Below, piece after piece: positions 16,414 through 25,424 of a DNA stretch of 32,588 nt. Source of the DNA: Rhodospirillaceae bacterium. Its GTDB lineage: Bacteria > Pseudomonadota > Alphaproteobacteria > Puniceispirillales > Puniceispirillaceae. The notes under the pieces are model-generated. The model searched no databases, was not told the origin of the DNA, and saw only the letters and a list, made by a program, of their open reading frames with translations. Position numbers and translations under genes: made by a program. Location of the stretch: the NCBI GenBank assembly GCA_011522725.1, contig WTIL01000057.1:1-32588 (forward strand), given 5' to 3'. Position 1 is the stretch's first letter. Each line of letters begins with the position of its first letter.

Positions 16414-17310
16414 ATGCCGGTGACGCTTCAGGCGTCGCTGATGATGCTGCTTGCGCTGTTCCTGTTCACCACCATGGGGATCTGCATCCGCCTGTCATCG
16501 GCATTCGTGCCGGTGATCGAGGTCGTGTTCTTCCGCAATTTCCTCGCGGTGCTGATCATGGCGCCGGTGCTGATCCGCAAAGGGCTGCCGAGCATAAGGA
16601 TGAACCGCAAGCGGCTGTTCTTCGGGCGCGCCTCGATCAATTTCATCGGCATGCTGAGCGGCTTCACCGCGGTGACGCTGATCCCGCTTGCCGAAATGAC
16701 GGCGCTGTCCTTCACCGGACCGATCTTTGTGACCATGGGTGCGGCCCTGTTCCTTGGCGAGGCAATCCGCATCCGCCGGATCATGGCCATCGCGGTCGGC
16801 TTTGTCGGGGCGCTGATCATCCTGCGGCCGGGACTGGTCGATGTCTCGCTTGGCGCGATGCTGGCGCTTGTCAGCGCCCTGTCGATCGCGGCCGCCACCC
16901 TGATCGTCAAGAAGATGACCGAGACCGAGCAGGCCTCGGCCATCGTGTTCTGGATGGTGATGCTGCAGGCGCCGATCGCCTTTGTGCCGATGCTGTTCGT
17001 CTGGGAATGGCCGACAGCCGAGGCATGGCTCTATCTGTGGGGCATGGCGCTGTCGGGAACGGCGGCGCATGTTCTGTTCACCCGCGCCGTCGGGCTTGTC
17101 GAGATCACCAGCCTGCAGCCGCTGGAATTCGCCAAGCTGCCTTTTGCCGTCATTCTGGCATGGCTCGTCTTCAGCGAATGGCCGGATATCTGGATCTGGA
17201 TCGGCGGCTCGGTGATCTTCGCCTCGACCGCCTATATCACCCGGCGCGAGGCGATGGCGCGGCAGCCTGCCATCCCCGAGGCCAAGGCCGGGGTCGGAAC
17301 GCCTCTCTAG
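16414..17310 (+). CDS. DMT-superfamily EamA transporter
   Basis: This inner-membrane protein of about 298 residues has ten predicted helices in two EamA repeats. [14 protein letters not shown] begins repeat one. [23 protein letters not shown] ends it, and [24 protein letters not shown] marks the end of repeat two. It resembles the RarD/S-adenosylmethionine-uptake-like and general metabolite-exporter groups; the substrate is unknown. The start is uncertain: ATG at 16345, TTG at 16393 and ATG at 16414 are all in frame, and none has a strong ribosome site. The last fits the usual length. Its stop shares a CTAG with the convergent pyrC stop. Confidence 0.82.
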   Translation: MPVTLQASLMMLLALFLFTTMGICIRLSSAFVPVIEVVFFRNFLAVLIMAPVLIRKGLPSIRMNRKRLFFGRASINFIGMLSGFTAVTLIPLAEMTALSFTGPIFVTMGAALFLGEAIRIRRIMAIAVGFVGALIILRPGLVDVSLGAMLALVSALSIAAATLIVKKMTETEQASAIVFWMVMLQAPIAFVPMLFVWEWPTAEAWLYLWGMALSGTAAHVLFTRAVGLVEITSLQPLEFAKLPFAVILAWLVFSEWPDIWIWIGGSVIFASTAYITRREAMARQPAIPEAKAGVGTPL

Positions 17311-18350
17311 CCTTCCACCGCCCAGTGGATGGGCACCAGCGGGTCAAACACGGTCAGGTCTCCTTCCGGTGTGGCCCGGTCATCCGGCACCGGCTGCGGC
17401 GCGGCGGTGCGTACCAGCGTCACCGTGCCGTCATTGACCGGAACGCCGTAGAACGCTGCCCCGTGCCTTGCAACGAAACCGTCCAGCCTGTCGAGCGCGC
17501 CCTCGTTCTCGAAAACCTGCGCAAGGCAGGCCAGCGTGTTGGGCGCGGTGTAGATGCCGGCACAGCCGCAGGGCGCCAGCTTGGCGGAATCGAGATGCGG
17601 CGCGCTGTCGGTGCCGAGGAAGAAGGACGGATCGCCCGAGGTCGCCGCCGCGACAAGCGCAAGGCGGTGTGTCTCGCGCTTGGCCACCGGAAGGCAGTAG
17701 TAATGCGGCCTGATCCCGCCCGCCAGAATATGGTTCCGGTTGATGAACAGGTGATGCGTGGTCAGCGTCGCTGCGATGGACTCGCCGCCCGCGCGCACAT
17801 AATCGATGCCGTCGGAGGTGGTCACATGTTCCATCACCACGCGCAGTGTCGGCAGGCGGCGGCGCAACGGGTCGAGGACACGGTCGATGAACACAGCCTC
17901 ACGGTCGAAGATGTCGATCTCGGAATCGGTGACCTCGCCATGAACGCACAGCGGCACGCCTGCCTCGGCCATCGCCTCCAGCACCGGCATCACCCTGTCG
18001 ATGTCACGCACGCCGGAGGCCGAGTTGGTGGTCGCCCCGGCCGGATAGAGCTTTACCGCGGTGATGATGCCGTCCCGTGCCGCGGCGACCAGATCGGCCG
18101 CGTCCGTCCCCTCGGTCAGATAGAGTGTCATCATCGGCGTGAAGGATGCGCCGTCCGGGCAGGCCGCCATGATGCGGGCGCGATAGGCGGCTGCATCGCT
18201 TCCGGTGACGACAGGCGGCACCAGGTTGGGCATGATCAGCGCCCGGCCGAAATGCATCGCCGTATCAGGCGTCACCGCATCGAGCATGGCCCCGTCACGA
18301 AGATGGAGATGCCAGTCATCGGGACGTGTGATGGTAAGTCTGTCGGTCAT
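17307..18350 (-). CDS. pyrC: Dihydroorotase, class II
   Basis: This 347-residue enzyme interconverts N-carbamoyl-aspartate and dihydroorotate in pyrimidine synthesis. The zinc ligands are in HLHLRDG (His14, His16), with the carboxylated Lys100 in [13 protein letters not shown]. His137 is in CVHGEV, a further His in [10 protein letters not shown], and the catalytic Asp in FLGTDSAPH. The spacing mirrors E. coli PyrC, so all catalytic residues are present. GGAGGAG lies 5 bases before the ATG. A candidate promoter is found in the gap after the puuA-like gene, so independent expression is likely. Function is near certain. Confidence 0.97.
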   Translation of the reverse strand: MTDRLTITRPDDWHLHLRDGAMLDAVTPDTAMHFGRALIMPNLVPPVVTGSDAAAYRARIMAACPDGASFTPMMTLYLTEGTDAADLVAAARDGIITAVKLYPAGATTNSASGVRDIDRVMPVLEAMAEAGVPLCVHGEVTDSEIDIFDREAVFIDRVLDPLRRRLPTLRVVMEHVTTSDGIDYVRAGGESIAATLTTHHLFINRNHILAGGIRPHYYCLPVAKRETHRLALVAAATSGDPSFFLGTDSAPHLDSAKLAPCGCAGIYTAPNTLACLAQVFENEGALDRLDGFVARHGAAFYGVPVNDGTVTLVRTAAPQPVPDDRATPEGDLTVFDPLVPIHWAVEG

Positions 18351-18396
18351 CGCGCTCCTCCGGCCGGCGCCGGTTCACCCGGCACCATTGCGTTGG

Positions 18397-18425
18397 TGGC
18401 TAGCATTCCGGTGCAGATTTGACAA
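18397..18425 (-). promoter_or_regulatory. Candidate sigma-70 promoter of pyrC
   Basis: TTGTCA and TAGCCA are 17 bases apart on the minus strand, 47-75 bases before the pyrC start. The -35 is good and the -10 is weak. Confidence 0.35.
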
Positions 18426-18430
18426 TGGCG

Positions 18431-18464
18431 GCCTCGGGGCAGCCTCGGGGGCGGCCTCGGAAGG
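18431..18464. repeat. Short GCCTCGGGG-type direct repeats
   Basis: Three copies of GCCTCGG start at 18431, 18442 and 18454, in the gap between puuA and pyrC. They are an irregular 11-12-bp repeat, probably slippage; no function is apparent. Confidence 0.5.
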
Positions 18465-18479
18465 GGAGGCGCCTATCCG

Positions 18480-19820
18480 TCAGACATTCAGCAGCAGATA
18501 TTCGCGCTCCCACGGGCTGATCACCTCGAGAAAGGCATCGGCCTCGCCGCGCTTCACCTCGATGAACAGCTTCACGAACTCCTCGCCAAGCACGTCGTGG
18601 AGCGGGCTCGCCTTCTCCAGCGCGTCGAGAGCAATATCGAGGTTGCGCGGCAATGTCGCCAGATCCTCGCCGCTGTCCTTCAGCGGACGGGTCGGGCGGC
18701 GCTTTTCCTGAAGACCCAGCCACAGGGCGGCAAGGCTTGCCGCGATGGCCAGATAGGGGTTGGCGTCCGCGCCCGGCACCCGGTTCTCGATCCGGCGGTT
18801 GGCCGGGTCACCGACCGGCACGCGAAGGCCGACGGTGCGGTTGTCCATGCCCCAGGCCAGGTTGGTCGGCGAATCCTCGGTCAGGGAATGACGCCGGTAG
18901 GAATTGACGTAAGGCGCCATCAGCGCCATCGCACCTGCCAGATAGCGCTGCATGCCGGCAAGCGCATGGAAGAACTCCTCGCTCTCGCTGCCGTCCTCGC
19001 CAACGAACAGGTTCCGCCCGGTGGCCGTCTCCTTGACGGAGAGATGAAGATGCATCGAGCTGCCGGGCTGTTCCTGCATGGGTTTTGCCATGAAGGTGGC
19101 ATGCACATTATGGTTCAGGGCCGTCTGCCGGACCGTCCGCTTGAACAGGAAGGCCTGGTCGGCAAGCTCGAGCGCCGCGCCATGATTGAAATTGATTTCC
19201 ATCTGCGCCGCGCCGGCCTCGTGGCTGAGCGTGTCGATATCGATCTTCTGGACATCGCAATAGTCATAGATGTCCTCGAACAGCGGATCGAACTCGTTCA
19301 CCGCATCGATGCCGTAGGCCTGGCGCGCCTTTTCCGGCCTGCCCGACTTGCCGGTCGGCGTGACAAGCGGCGCGTTGGCATCGGCGCTCTGCTCGACAAG
19401 GAAGAATTCCAGCTCCGGCGCCACCACGGGCGCCAGCCCGGCATCCTCGAACAGCCCCAGCACCCGTTTCAGCACAGCCCGCGGCGAAAAGGGAACGATC
19501 GCCCCCTTGTGGTCATAGGCGTCGTGAATGATCTGCGCCGTCGGCTCGGCATACCATGGCACCAGCCGGCAGCTGTCCGGATCGGGACGCAGGATGACAT
19601 CCGCGCCGATCTCGTTCAGCACCTCGGAATCCAGATAGGCGCCGGTGACCGACTGGCCGAACACATATTCGGGAAGGCGCAGCCCGCCGGCCCCGGCAGC
19701 GCCGGAGAATTTGTGCACGGGCAGGATCTTGCCGCGCGGAATGCCGGCAATATCGCTGACCAGGCACTCGACCTCGGTGATCGACTGCTCTTTCAGCCAG
19801 CTGGTCATATCGAACGTCAT
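18480..19820 (-). CDS. puuA: Glutamine synthetase-family gamma-glutamyl-polyamine synthetase
   Basis: This 446-residue ligase of the GlnA fold is in the PuuA-like branch, which joins glutamate to putrescine or another amine using ATP. Visible are the N-terminal beta-grasp (VECLVSDIAGIPRGKI), the ATP/metal glutamates in VAPELEFFLV and GAAQMEINFNH, the catalytic His region GSSMHLHLSV, and IENRVPGADANPYLAIAA. It lacks the adenylylation-loop tyrosine region of housekeeping GlnA. It follows the polyamine aminotransferase by 36 bases and lies opposite a PuuB-like oxidase, which supports gamma-glutamylputrescine synthetase. Other amines (ethanolamine, isopropylamine) are possible for this family. 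No PuuC or PuuD homologue is in the window. Confidence 0.85.
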   Translation of the reverse strand: MTFDMTSWLKEQSITEVECLVSDIAGIPRGKILPVHKFSGAAGAGGLRLPEYVFGQSVTGAYLDSEVLNEIGADVILRPDPDSCRLVPWYAEPTAQIIHDAYDHKGAIVPFSPRAVLKRVLGLFEDAGLAPVVAPELEFFLVEQSADANAPLVTPTGKSGRPEKARQAYGIDAVNEFDPLFEDIYDYCDVQKIDIDTLSHEAGAAQMEINFNHGAALELADQAFLFKRTVRQTALNHNVHATFMAKPMQEQPGSSMHLHLSVKETATGRNLFVGEDGSESEEFFHALAGMQRYLAGAMALMAPYVNSYRRHSLTEDSPTNLAWGMDNRTVGLRVPVGDPANRRIENRVPGADANPYLAIAASLAALWLGLQEKRRPTRPLKDSGEDLATLPRNLDIALDALEKASPLHDVLGEEFVKLFIEVKRGEADAFLEVISPWEREYLLLNV

Positions 19821-19856
19821 CTGACGTCTCCTGTGGTGGCGGATCTCAATACCGGC

Positions 19857-21224
19857 CTAAAGCCCGAGCTGGTCGGCGGTGGCATCCAGCGCCTGCGCCG
19901 CGATCCGGACCGTCTCGTCGATATCGGCACGGCTGTAGGTCAGCGCCGGAGACAGGATCATGGCATCGCGGACCGCACGCATCATCAGCCCGCGGTTGAT
20001 GGCATGGTCGCGGCAGATCACACCCGTCGCGCCGGTGTCCTCGAACATCTCGGGCCCGTCCTTGCTTTTCACCAGCTCGATCGCGGCCAGCACGCCGAAT
20101 GTGCGAATCTCTCCGACAATCCTGTGCTCGGCAAGCGGGGCAAGCGCCTCGGCGAGATAGGGGCCGGTGTCCTCGCGGACGCGCGTGATCATGTCCTCGC
20201 GCTCGATCAGCTCGAGATTGGCCAGCGCCACGGCCGCCGCCACCGGATGCCCGGAATAGGTGAAGCCGTGATAGAACTCGCCGCCATCCGCGACGAGCTT
20301 GTTCGCGACCCGGTCGCCGACCATCACCGCCGACATCGGCACATATCCCGATGTCAGGCCCTTGGCCAGCGCCATCATGTCCGGCTCTAGTTCCATCGTC
20401 TGACTGGCGAACCACTGGCCGGTGCGCCCGAACCCGGTGATCACCTCGTCGGCAACGAACAGGATATCGTGCCGGCGGCAGATCTCCTGAATATGCTTGA
20501 AATAGCCTGCCGGCGGAACGATCACGCCGCCTGCCCCCTGAATCGGCTCGGCGACGAAGGCGGCGACGTTGGAGGCGCCGATCTCGATGATCTTGTCCTC
20601 GAGCCAGCTTGCCGCGTTGGCGGCGAATTCGGCCTCGTCCTGATTGCCCTGGTGAAGGAAGCCGTAGGGCGGCCTGATATGGGCGAAACCGGGCTCGTTG
20701 GCGGCCTGGTCGTGCATGCCCTTCAACCCGCCGAGGCTGGCGGACATGATGGTGCTGCCGTGATAGCCGAACTCGCGGCTGATGATCACCCGCTTTTCCG
20801 GCTTGCCCTCGAGCGCCCAGTAATGACGGACCATGCGGATGATGGTGTCGTTCGCCTCGGACCCGGAATTGGCGTAGAAGACGTTGCTCAGCCCGTCCGG
20901 GGTGATCTCGGCGAGCTTCGCCGACAACTCCGCCACCGGCTGGTTACTGGTCCGGAAGAAATTGTTGTAATAGGGCAGCTTCGCCATCTGGGTTGCCGCC
21001 GCCTCGACCAGTTCGGGCCGGCCATATCCGACATTCACGCACCACAGCCCGGCCATGCCGTCGAGGATACGGTTCCCGTCACTGTCGTAGATGTAATGGC
21101 CCTCGGCATGGGTGATGATCCGCGCGCCCTTCTGGCGCAGATCTCCGTAATCCGTGAACGGCGCCATGTGATGCGCCGAATCCAAGGCCTGCCATTCGTT
21201 GGTGGAAATCTCGTCAAAAGTCAT
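19857..21224 (-). CDS. spuC: Class-III polyamine aminotransferase (SpuC-like)
   Basis: This 455-residue PLP aminotransferase matches putrescine/spermidine:pyruvate aminotransferases. The start pattern EWQALDSAHHMAPFTDY is typical of SpuC. The catalytic Asp259 is in FVADEVITGFGRTG, and the Schiff-base Lys288 is in ALAKGLTSGYVP. FYANSGSEANDTIIRMVR is the phosphate-binding region. It would turn putrescine and pyruvate into 4-aminobutanal (pyrroline) and alanine. The start at 21224 is chosen because the SpuC N-terminus aligns there; an ATG 21 codons upstream is possible. It is divergent from the PuuB-like oxidase and leads the puuA transcript. Specificity within the beta-alanine/GABA/polyamine group is inferred. 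Confidence 0.85.
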   Translation of the reverse strand: MTFDEISTNEWQALDSAHHMAPFTDYGDLRQKGARIITHAEGHYIYDSDGNRILDGMAGLWCVNVGYGRPELVEAAATQMAKLPYYNNFFRTSNQPVAELSAKLAEITPDGLSNVFYANSGSEANDTIIRMVRHYWALEGKPEKRVIISREFGYHGSTIMSASLGGLKGMHDQAANEPGFAHIRPPYGFLHQGNQDEAEFAANAASWLEDKIIEIGASNVAAFVAEPIQGAGGVIVPPAGYFKHIQEICRRHDILFVADEVITGFGRTGQWFASQTMELEPDMMALAKGLTSGYVPMSAVMVGDRVANKLVADGGEFYHGFTYSGHPVAAAVALANLELIEREDMITRVREDTGPYLAEALAPLAEHRIVGEIRTFGVLAAIELVKSKDGPEMFEDTGATGVICRDHAINRGLMMRAVRDAMILSPALTYSRADIDETVRIAAQALDATADQLGL

Positions 21225-21383
21225 GTTGGCACCGTCGGGTTGTTTTCGGGCCCTTGCCCGGCATGTTGACGTTCCGGAGACCGTCATCTTGACCTTGATC
21301 CCCGAGATTGGCTGAGCCTACCTTGTGTATACCTTTCGCGCAAACATCCGCGTGCGAACACGTCTGACAGAAACGGAAGATCA

Positions 21384-22661
21384 ATGGCCGAAACCAGCAT
21401 CTACGAGACCAGCTATGCGCAGCGGCCGCGCTATCCGCGGCCCGACGAGGTTCCGCAGACCGATATCGCCATTATCGGCGGCGGCCTGACCGGCATTTCG
21501 GCGGCGCTGACGCTGGCCGAGGCGGGGCGCCGCGTCACCGTTCTCGAGGCCGGGCGGGTCGGCGCCGGCGGATCCGGCCGCAACGGCGGCCATCTGTGCC
21601 AGGGCTGGTCCAGCGATTTCGCCAAGATCAGCCGGCAGCTGTCGGCCGAGGATGCGGATATCGCCTGGCAGACCGGCATGGAGGCAGTCGATCTCGTCAC
21701 GTCACGAATCGAGGCCTACGGCATCGATTGCGAGGTCCGGTTCGGCTATCTGCATGCGGCGCTTCACGGCCGCCAGATGCGCGATCTCGACGCCGAGCAG
21801 GCGGAATGGGAGGCCCGCGGCTATAATCATTTCACACGGCTTGAAGGGCAGGATGCGATGTCGGCCCATATCGGCAGCACCGCCTATGTCGGGGCGTTGC
21901 ACGATACCGGCTGCGGCCATATCCAGCCGCTGAAATATCTTCACGGGCTCGCCGCCGCCGCATCCGCCGCCGGGGCGGTCATCTGCGAGGACTCACCCGT
22001 GCGCAGCATCCGCCGCGGCAAGACCAAGACGCTTGTCCTTGGTGACGGCACCGAGATCACCGCGCCGACGGTTCTGCTGTGCGGCAACGCCTATCTGGCC
22101 GATGTCGGGCTACCGGAAATGAAGGCAAGGCTGGCGCCGGTCACGTCTTCCGTCCTTGCGACAAGGCCGCTGTCGGAAAATCTGGTGAAACAGCTGCTGC
22201 CCACCGGCGCGGCGGTCGCCGACTGCAACGCGGCGCTGAACTATTACCGTATCGATGCCGACAACAGGATGGTTTTCGGCGGACGGGCCAGCTATTCCAA
22301 TGTCCAGTTCGGCGATGTCGAGGCCGACCTGCGCCGCCGCATGGCAGAAGTGTTCCCGATCCTGGCCGGGACAGAGGCCGAACAGGTCTGGTCGGGGCGG
22401 ATCGGCATCACCGTCAACCGCATCCCCCATTACGGGCGCACCGACGATGATATCTATTTCGTGCAGGGATTTTCCGGCCACGGGGTGGCGCTGTCCGGGC
22501 TGTCCGGCAAGATCATGGCCGAGGCGGTGATCGGCGATTCAAAGCGCTTCGACGTGATGAGCAGCCTTCGCCACATGCCGTTTCCGGGCGGTCCGCTGCG
22601 CACGCCGGCGCTGGCGCTTGGCATGGCCTGGTTCAAGCTGCGCGACAGGCTGAAGCTCTAG
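21384..22661 (+). CDS. puuB: FAD-dependent gamma-glutamylputrescine oxidase-like protein
   Basis: This 425-residue DAO-fold flavoenzyme has the dinucleotide-binding GGGLTG at residues 32-37, the following VTVLEAG, and the flavin-contact GSGRNGGH near residues 63-70. The C-terminal RIGITVNRIPHYGRTDDDIYFVQGFSGHGVALSG is the family signature. PuuB oxidises gamma-glutamylputrescine to the aldehyde with release of ammonia and H2O2. It stands alone on the plus strand, divergent from spuC-puuA and convergent with the agmatinase gene, whose 3' end overlaps its own by four bases. The match to PuuB is by fold, motif and neighbours; a different secondary amine substrate is possible. Confidence 0.85.
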   Translation: MAETSIYETSYAQRPRYPRPDEVPQTDIAIIGGGLTGISAALTLAEAGRRVTVLEAGRVGAGGSGRNGGHLCQGWSSDFAKISRQLSAEDADIAWQTGMEAVDLVTSRIEAYGIDCEVRFGYLHAALHGRQMRDLDAEQAEWEARGYNHFTRLEGQDAMSAHIGSTAYVGALHDTGCGHIQPLKYLHGLAAAASAAGAVICEDSPVRSIRRGKTKTLVLGDGTEITAPTVLLCGNAYLADVGLPEMKARLAPVTSSVLATRPLSENLVKQLLPTGAAVADCNAALNYYRIDADNRMVFGGRASYSNVQFGDVEADLRRRMAEVFPILAGTEAEQVWSGRIGITVNRIPHYGRTDDDIYFVQGFSGHGVALSGLSGKIMAEAVIGDSKRFDVMSSLRHMPFPGGPLRTPALALGMAWFKLRDRLKL

Positions 22662-23650
22662 AGCCTGCCGACCGGACTGACCGGCGCGCCGCGCTTCTTC
22701 GCGATCACAGCAATCCAGTCGAAGGCCATGCTTGCCGCCGCGATGGCGGTGATTTCGGCATGGTCATAGGCCGGCGACACCTCGACAAGATCCATCCCGA
22801 CGAGATTCAGCGGCTCAAGCCCGCGGATGAATTCCAGCCCCTGCCAGCTTGCCAGCCCACCAGCGACAGGCGTGCCGGTGCCCGGCGCAAAGGCCGGGTC
22901 CAGCCCGTCGATATCGAAGGACAGATAGACCGGCGCGTCGCCGGCGCGTTCGCGAACCACATCCATCGCGGCGTCGATACCGTTGCGATGAACCCACGGG
23001 CTGGTCAGGATTTCGAAACCGTGGTCGCTGTCATTATAGGTGCGCAGCCCAACCTGGGTGGAACGCGCCACATCGATGATCCCCTCGGCGGCGGCGCGGG
23101 CGAACATCGTTCCATGGTCGAAACGGCTGCCGTCGTCAGGCCAGGTGTCGCAATGCGCGTCGAACTGGACCAGCGCCACCGGTCCGTGTTTTTTCGCATG
23201 CGCCTTCAGCAGCGGGTAAGCGACCGAATGGTCACCGCCCAGGCTGAGCATCATCGCACCGGAATCAAGAATGCCGTCGGCGTGGGATTCAATCGCGTCA
23301 AACACACCGGTCGGGTGATGCGGGTCGATGAAAGCGTCGCCGTAATCCACAACCGACAAGCTATCGAACGGGTCGAAGCCGAAGGGGAAATGCTTCAGCT
23401 CGGCAAGCTGCACCGATCCGGCCCGGATGGCGCGCGGGCCGAGCCGGCAACCCGGGCGGTAGGTCACGGCGTTGTCATAGGGGATGCCGCTGACGACGAT
23501 GTCGGCGCCGGCAAGGTCCCGGCTGTAGCGGCGGCGGGCAAAGCTCACCGCGCCTCCGTAGGTCATTTCCTGCCAGGTGCCGCGCCCGTCCGCATCGCGG
23601 AATGCCTGGTCGCCGCGCCCGCCCTGTCCGTTCGATCTGTCAAGACTCAT
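22658..23650 (-). CDS. speB: Agmatinase-family ureohydrolase
   Basis: This 330-residue ureohydrolase cleaves guanidino compounds to an amine plus urea. The two-manganese site is complete: His141 in GGDHS, Asp164/His166/Asp168 in DAHCDTW, and Asp246/Asp248 in SFDIDGLDP. The N-terminal block IVVSGIPYDNAVTYRPGCRLGPRAIR is typical of agmatinases and guanidinobutyrases. The ATG at 23650 is chosen for its GGAGG; it overlaps the PotI stop by 11 bases. It is the last gene of the polyamine ABC operon, so the imported molecule, or one partner of it, may be agmatine. Substrate (agmatine, guanidinobutyrate, others) is not settled by sequence. Confidence 0.85.
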   Translation of the reverse strand: MSLDRSNGQGGRGDQAFRDADGRGTWQEMTYGGAVSFARRRYSRDLAGADIVVSGIPYDNAVTYRPGCRLGPRAIRAGSVQLAELKHFPFGFDPFDSLSVVDYGDAFIDPHHPTGVFDAIESHADGILDSGAMMLSLGGDHSVAYPLLKAHAKKHGPVALVQFDAHCDTWPDDGSRFDHGTMFARAAAEGIIDVARSTQVGLRTYNDSDHGFEILTSPWVHRNGIDAAMDVVRERAGDAPVYLSFDIDGLDPAFAPGTGTPVAGGLASWQGLEFIRGLEPLNLVGMDLVEVSPAYDHAEITAIAAASMAFDWIAVIAKKRGAPVSPVGRL

Positions 23651-24485
23651 GGCCTGATCCTCCGGTCGCGGCGGCCGCCTTCCGGCCGGCGCTGTTGCGG
23701 TAAATGATGGCACTGGCGATGACCACGCTTGCCGCCACAAGCAGGATCATGATGGTCGCCAGCGCGTTGATCTCGGGCGTCACGCCGAGACGGACCTTGG
23801 AAAAGACGACGATCGGCAGGGTCGAGCTTCCCGGGCCGCTGACAAAGCTGGCGATGACCAGATCGTCGAAGCTGAGCGTAAAGGCAAGGAGCCATGCCGC
23901 GATCACCGCCGGCGCGATCACCGGCAGGGTGATTGAGAAAAAGATATAGGGCTGCCGCGCACCGAGGTCGGCGGCCGCTTCCTCGATCGACATGTCGAAA
24001 TCCCGAAGCCGCGACTGAACCACCACCGCGGCGAAACACATGCCAAAAGTGGTGTGGGCGATGATGATGGTGTCGATGCCGCGTCCCGCCGGCCAGCCAA
24101 GCAGGCCTTCCATGGCGATGAACAGCAGCAGCAGCGACAGGCCGGTCACCACCTCTGGCATCACCAGCGGCATGCTGGCGAGCGCGCTCAGCAGAAGCCG
24201 GAACCGGAAATTGCCGAGCCGCACGAAAGCCAGCGCGATCAGCACCCCGAAGACGGTGGACAGCGTCGCTGCGTTCACCGCCACCCAGAGCGACTTGCCG
24301 AGCGCCTCGAGCACGGCGTCATTCTCGAGAAGCTCGCCATACCATTTGGTCGAGAAACCGGCCCAGACCGATACAAGGCGGCTGCTGTTGAAGCTGTAGA
24401 TCACCATCACCGTGACCGGCACATAGAGAATGCCGAAGCCGATGATGCCGAGCCACAATGCCGGCCATGAGATGCCGCGGGTCAT
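23640..24485 (-). CDS. potI: Putrescine/spermidine-type ABC transporter permease (PotI/PotC-like)
   Basis: This 281-residue inner-membrane permease has six predicted helices. FNSSRLVSVWAGFSTKWYGELL is a characteristic N-terminal loop of PotC/PotI. The cytoplasmic EAA loop is EEAAADLGARQPYIFFSITLPVIAPA, and LSFDDLVIASFVSGPG is the conserved core of polyamine permeases. Its start overlaps the PotH stop as ATGA, so coupling is likely. It forms the heterodimer with PotH. The agmatinase gene overlaps its 3' end. Confidence 0.93.
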   Translation of the reverse strand: MTRGISWPALWLGIIGFGILYVPVTVMVIYSFNSSRLVSVWAGFSTKWYGELLENDAVLEALGKSLWVAVNAATLSTVFGVLIALAFVRLGNFRFRLLLSALASMPLVMPEVVTGLSLLLLFIAMEGLLGWPAGRGIDTIIIAHTTFGMCFAAVVVQSRLRDFDMSIEEAAADLGARQPYIFFSITLPVIAPAVIAAWLLAFTLSFDDLVIASFVSGPGSSTLPIVVFSKVRLGVTPEINALATIMILLVAASVVIASAIIYRNSAGRKAAAATGGSGHES

Positions 24486-25420
24486 GCCGCGCCTCCCCGA
24501 CCGGCGTCCTCGGCACGGTCGAGCGCCGTCTCGCGGCCGTCCTGGTAACGGGCATAGATTATCGGCAGCGCCAGAATGGCCAGCAGCAGCATGGCGATGG
24601 CCGAGGCCACCGGCCAGTCACGGTTGCGGAAGAATTCGGTCCAAAGGACCTTGCCGATCATCACCTGTTCCGGCCCGCCGAGAAGCGCCGGAATGACGAA
24701 TTCGCCGACCGCCGGAATGAACACGAGAAGGCTGCCGGCGATGATCCCCGGGACAGTCAGCGGCAGGACGATGGTCCGGAACACCTCGACCCGCGAGGCG
24801 CCGAGATCGGCCGCCGCGTCGAGGAGGTCGTCATCAAGCCGGATCATCACCGCATAGAGCGGCAGGATCATCAGCGGCAGATAGGTCAGCAGCATGCCCA
24901 TATAGATGGAGAAATCGGTCTGCATCATGCGAATGGGGGCTTCGATCAGGCCGAGCTGCAACAGCATGCTGTTGATGAAGCCGTTGGTGTTCAGCAGCCC
25001 GATCAGCGCATAGATCCGCAGCAGGCTGGAGGTCCAGAACGGCAGCATCACCAGCACCAAAAGGATCGCCCGGTGGCTGGGGCTGGAACGCGCGATCCAC
25101 CAGGCCATCGGATAGGCGAAGAGGAGGCAGATCAGCGTCGAGAAAAAGGCGAGCCGCACGCTGTTGCCGGCAGGCCGCAGGTAATCCTGCGAATATTCGA
25201 CCAGAAGCCCGTAATTCTCGAGATTGAAATTGGTGAAGAACCCGTCCTCGCCAAACCCCCAGAGCGGGGCAAAGGGCGGGATGCCGCGCCGCGGCTCGGT
25301 AAAGGATGTCTGCGCCACCTCGACGAGCGGCAGGGCAAAGAAGACGACAAGCCACAGCAGCGGCAGCCACACCACGAGCCGGCGGCCATGGCGTGTCAGG
25401 AAATGCCGGACCGCCGCCAT
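24482..25420 (-). CDS. potH: Putrescine/spermidine-type ABC transporter permease (PotH/PotB-like)
   Basis: This 312-residue permease has six predicted helices and very strong similarity to E. coli PotH: LPFWTSSLLRIYALIGLL, the EAA-type loop DAAADLGASRVEVFRTIVLPLT, and FIPAVGEFVIPALLGG followed by the NRDWPVASAIA block. The periplasmic N-terminal part (about residues 40-75) is short and acidic. It lies 4 bases after the ATPase gene and overlaps potI. With PotI it forms the membrane pore for putrescine-like amines. Confidence 0.94.
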   Translation of the reverse strand: MAAVRHFLTRHGRRLVVWLPLLWLVVFFALPLVEVAQTSFTEPRRGIPPFAPLWGFGEDGFFTNFNLENYGLLVEYSQDYLRPAGNSVRLAFFSTLICLLFAYPMAWWIARSSPSHRAILLVLVMLPFWTSSLLRIYALIGLLNTNGFINSMLLQLGLIEAPIRMMQTDFSIYMGMLLTYLPLMILPLYAVMIRLDDDLLDAAADLGASRVEVFRTIVLPLTVPGIIAGSLLVFIPAVGEFVIPALLGGPEQVMIGKVLWTEFFRNRDWPVASAIAMLLLAILALPIIYARYQDGRETALDRAEDAGRGGAA

Positions 25421-25424
25421 GCCG

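Noticed and set aside
18431-18464. CRISPR-like or regulatory repeat between puuA and pyrC
   Set aside because: Units are only 7-9 bases, unequally spaced and without spacers; simple GC-rich slippage is the better explanation.
18597-20390. A 597-codon open frame antisense to puuA and spuC
   Set aside because: It spans two well-supported genes and their intergenic gap and has no recognisable motif.
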